Source of the DNA: Methylophilaceae bacterium UBA6140
GTDB taxonomy: Bacteria; Pseudomonadota; Gammaproteobacteria; Burkholderiales; Methylophilaceae
DNA: 7,886 bases
Direction: 5' to 3'
Assembly: GCA_002423265.1 (NCBI GenBank)
Contig: DIVE01000094.1
Span: 16,752-24,637 of the forward strand
The notes under the pieces were generated by a model. It saw nothing but the letters and a program-made list of their open reading frames with translations. It did no database searches and was not told where the DNA came from. Below, piece by piece: positions 5,867 to 7,886 of this stretch; positions within the stretch are counted from its first letter, which is position 1, and every line of letters starts with the position of its first letter. The translations under genes and the position numbers were made by a program.

Positions 5867-6460
5867 ATGATACGCATAGGCCTCGTTTCCATCAGCGATC
5901 GCGCCTCCTCCGGCATCTATGAAGATCAGGGCATCCCCACGCTCAAAGCCTGGCTGGACAAGGCCTTGCTGACGCCCTGGGAACCGGTGGCGCGCGTGAT
6001 CCCGGACGAGCGGGCGGATATTGAATCCACGCTGGCCGACCTCGTCGACCACGAAGGCTGCCATCTGGTGCTGACGACCGGCGGCACCGGCCCGGCGCTA
6101 CGCGATGTAACGCCGGAAGCGACACTGGCGGTTGCCGACAAGGAAATGCCGGGGTTCGGCGAGCAAATGCGGCAGATCAGTCTCCACTTTGTGCCGACCG
6201 CCATTCTCTCGCGCCAAGTCGCCGTGGTGCGCAAGCAAAGCCTGGTCATCAACCTGCCTGGGCAGCCAAAATCGATTGCCCAGACGCTGGAAGGCCTGAA
6301 AGACGATGCCGGCAATATCCGGGTACATGGCATTTTTGCCGCCGTGCCTTATTGCATCGACTTGCTTGGCACCGAAGATCGCCCCAACCCCTACATTGAA
6401 ACCGACGAACGCGTGGTCAAGGCCTTCCGGCCCAAGTCCGCCGCCAGACCGGGCACCTGA
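5867..6460 (+). CDS. mogA: MogA, molybdopterin adenylyltransferase
   Basis: Adenylates molybdopterin in an Mg-ATP-dependent step, giving the MPT-AMP intermediate used by MoeA to insert molybdate; cytoplasmic molybdenum cofactor synthesis. The sequence is very close to what I recall of E. coli Mog[22 protein letters not shown] at the start, [17 protein letters not shown] at 70-86, [19 protein letters not shown], then [12 protein letters not shown] and a terminal AFRPKSA. Asp47 (in PDE) and Asp80 (in RDVTP) line up with the E. coli residues 49 and 82 linked to catalysis. Length is 197 residues, against about 195 in E. coli. ATG 5867 is preferred because GAGA (5857-5860) sits 6 nt upstream and the family N-terminus begins there; ATG 5855 would add MRQE and lacks a ribosome site. 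It overlaps thiL by one base (TGATG). Confidence 0.95.
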   Translation: MIRIGLVSISDRASSGIYEDQGIPTLKAWLDKALLTPWEPVARVIPDERADIESTLADLVDHEGCHLVLTTGGTGPALRDVTPEATLAVADKEMPGFGEQMRQISLHFVPTAILSRQVAVVRKQSLVINLPGQPKSIAQTLEGLKDDAGNIRVHGIFAAVPYCIDLLGTEDRPNPYIETDERVVKAFRPKSAARPGT

Positions 6461-7419
6461 TGCCGTCCGAATTCGATCTGATCCGCCGCCATTTCACGCG
6501 CGACACACGCCACACCCGGCTCGGTGTCGGCGATGATGCCGCGCTGATCGCACCGGACGAAGGACACGAACTGGCGGTTTCTGCCGACATGCTGGTAGCG
6601 GGCACCCACTTTTTCGCCGATACCGATCCGCACCAGCTCGGCTGGAAAGCGCTGGCCATCAATATCTCCGACATGGCGGCGATGGGTGCCGAACCGCGCT
6701 GGGCAACCCTGGCGATAGCCCTGCCGCAGGCCGACGAGTCCTGGATTTCCGCTTTCGCAGACGGTTTCTTCGAATGCGCTGACGCCTTTCGCGTCGATCT
6801 GATCGGCGGCGACACCACGCGCGGCCCGCTCTGCATCAGCGTGCAGATCATGGGCCAGGTGCCGCACGGTATGGCACTCCGGCGCAGCGGCGCGCAAGTG
6901 GATGACGATATCTGGGTTTCCGGGCCGCTCGGCGATGCCGCACTGGCGCTGAAGCATCTGCTCGGGCAGTACGCACTGTCCGATGCAGAACTGACACATA
7001 TCCTGCCTGCGCTACAAAAGCCGCAACCGCGCACGTCGTTGGGCCTGGCGCTGCGCGGTGTTGCGCACAGCGCCATCGACATCTCGGACGGCCTGCTGGC
7101 CGATCTCGGCCATATCCTTGAGGCCTCCGGCGCCGGTGCCGACATCGCACTCGAAGCCATTCCCTGCTCCGAAATACTGCACCGGCACCTGCCGGAGCCT
7201 GCTGCCATCGACATGCTGCTGGCCGGCGGCGACGATTATGAATTGTGTTTTACGGCGCCGGCCGAAGCGCGCCAACGTATCGAGACCATCGGCCGCGCAC
7301 TCTCGCTACGCGTCGGCAGGATAGGCCGCATCACCGGCAACCGGCGCCTGACGGTGCGCGACCTTTACGACAACCCGATCGAGATTGGAAAAACCGGCTT
7401 TGACCACTTCAAACCCTGA
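6460..7419 (+). CDS. thiL: ThiL, thiamine-monophosphate kinase
   Basis: Phosphorylates thiamine monophosphate with ATP to thiamine diphosphate, the last step of the cofactor pathway, in the cytoplasm. It belongs to the PurM/SelD-like AIR-synthase superfamily. Length 319 fits the family (about 325 in E. coli). Motifs in order: EFDLIRRHF at 4-12, the Mg/nucleotide-binding GVGDDAA at 22-28, [11 protein letters not shown] at 41-51, [14 protein letters not shown] at 68-81, GGDTTRG at 116-122, [14 protein letters not shown] beginning at 207, and AGGDDYEL at 255-262. The C-terminus TGFDHF is typical. Its ATG overlaps the mogA TGA, so translation is probably coupled. The gene overlaps the next one, pgpA, by 20 bp if that starts at TTG 7400. 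thiL next to pgpA is a common proteobacterial arrangement; mogA as the first gene is less usual. All catalytic motifs are intact. Confidence 0.96.
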   Translation: MPSEFDLIRRHFTRDTRHTRLGVGDDAALIAPDEGHELAVSADMLVAGTHFFADTDPHQLGWKALAINISDMAAMGAEPRWATLAIALPQADESWISAFADGFFECADAFRVDLIGGDTTRGPLCISVQIMGQVPHGMALRRSGAQVDDDIWVSGPLGDAALALKHLLGQYALSDAELTHILPALQKPQPRTSLGLALRGVAHSAIDISDGLLADLGHILEASGAGADIALEAIPCSEILHRHLPEPAAIDMLLAGGDDYELCFTAPAEARQRIETIGRALSLRVGRIGRITGNRRLTVRDLYDNPIEIGKTGFDHFKP

Positions 7420-7886
7420 CACGCGTGCGGCCGTCTGGCCTGACCGCCGCTTCCTGTTGCAGCGCCCTGCGCATTTTTTCGCGCTCGGCTTCGGCGCCGG
7501 CCTCAGCCGCATCGCACCCGGCACGCTGGGCACGCTGGTCGCGCTGCCGCTGTTCGCATTGCTGATGCAGGCGCCGGAACTGGTGCATTACATCACCATT
7601 GCCGTGCTCTTCGTGCTCGGCATTCAATGTTGTGAAATTGCCGGCCGCAATCTCGGCGTGGCCGATCACGGCGGCATCGTCTGGGACGAGATCGTCGCCA
7701 TGCTGCTGGTGCTCGAGTTCACGCCCCTGGCATGGCAATGGTGGCTGGTCGCATTTCTGCTGTTCCGCCTGTTCGATATCTGGAAACCGTTTCCCATCCG
7801 GCAATTCGACGCACGCTTGAAAGGCGGTTTCGGCGTCATGTTCGATGACCTGCTGGCCGCTATTTATGCGATCGCTGCAATGAAAG
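7400..7886 (+). CDS. pgpA: PgpA, phosphatidylglycerophosphatase A (3' end off window)
   Basis: Inner-membrane phosphatase that converts phosphatidylglycerophosphate to phosphatidylglycerol. The frame is open from 7352 to the window end and contains no ATG or GTG near its beginning, so the start is probably TTG 7400, with GGA at 7387-7389. TTG 7385, CTG 7454 and TTG 7457 are alternatives. From TTG 7400 there are 162 codons. Family motifs are clear: [19 protein letters not shown] (28-46), [17 protein letters not shown] (86-102) with the conserved acidic D89 and D96/E97, [12 protein letters not shown] (122-133), and [14 protein letters not shown] (141-154). Hydrophobic segments near 46-57, 62-77, 98-121 and 150-160 suit a membrane enzyme. 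E. coli PgpA is about 172 residues, so perhaps only about ten are missing. It is the third gene of the mogA-thiL-pgpA run. Confidence 0.92.
   Translation, partial: MTTSNPDTRAAVWPDRRFLLQRPAHFFALGFGAGLSRIAPGTLGTLVALPLFALLMQAPELVHYITIAVLFVLGIQCCEIAGRNLGVADHGGIVWDEIVAMLLVLEFTPLAWQWWLVAFLLFRLFDIWKPFPIRQFDARLKGGFGVMFDDLLAAIYAIAAMK

Overview
This is an ordinary-looking chromosomal stretch from a Gram-negative proteobacterium, most probably a betaproteobacterium. The evidence is an outer-membrane MlaA lipoprotein, the proteobacterial ribosome-maturation protein DarP (YjgA/DUF615), and a large membrane protein of the Gcr/'SpecificRecomb' family, which as I recall is found mainly in Betaproteobacteria. 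Coding regions look moderately GC-rich and the intergenic gaps AT-rich. I see no phage, transposon, tRNA, rRNA or CRISPR sequence. Placement below class level would be a guess.

Layout: (1) 1-735, mlaA (+), lipid asymmetry maintenance, followed by a strong hairpin terminator at 780-809 that can serve both strands. (2) 865-2220, pmbA/tldE (-), convergent with mlaA. (3) 2221-2328, a divergent intergenic region with regularly spaced A-tracts and an inverted repeat, then darP (+, 2329-2859). (4) 2856-5682, two minus-strand genes: a secreted PDZ protein (5682-4948), then a 661-residue membrane protein of the 'site-specific recombinase' family (4841-2856), separated by 106 bp containing two GC-rich hairpins. 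The membrane-protein gene ends tail-to-tail with darP in a 4-bp overlap. (5) 5683-5866, a second divergent intergenic region with a perfect small hairpin. (6) 5867-7886, a compact plus-strand operon mogA-thiL-pgpA with overlapping genes; pgpA starts at TTG and runs off the window end.

Most genes are housekeeping: phospholipid homeostasis (mlaA, pgpA), TldD/TldE proteolysis (pmbA), 50S ribosome maturation (darP), molybdenum cofactor (mogA) and thiamine diphosphate (thiL) synthesis. The least understood part is the PDZ protein / membrane 'recombinase' pair. The membrane protein carries a DNA-recombinase family name but shows a helical soluble N-terminal half, a polytopic membrane C-terminal half and no recombinase catalytic signature that I can see. 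I found no clear evidence of a new defence or mobile system.
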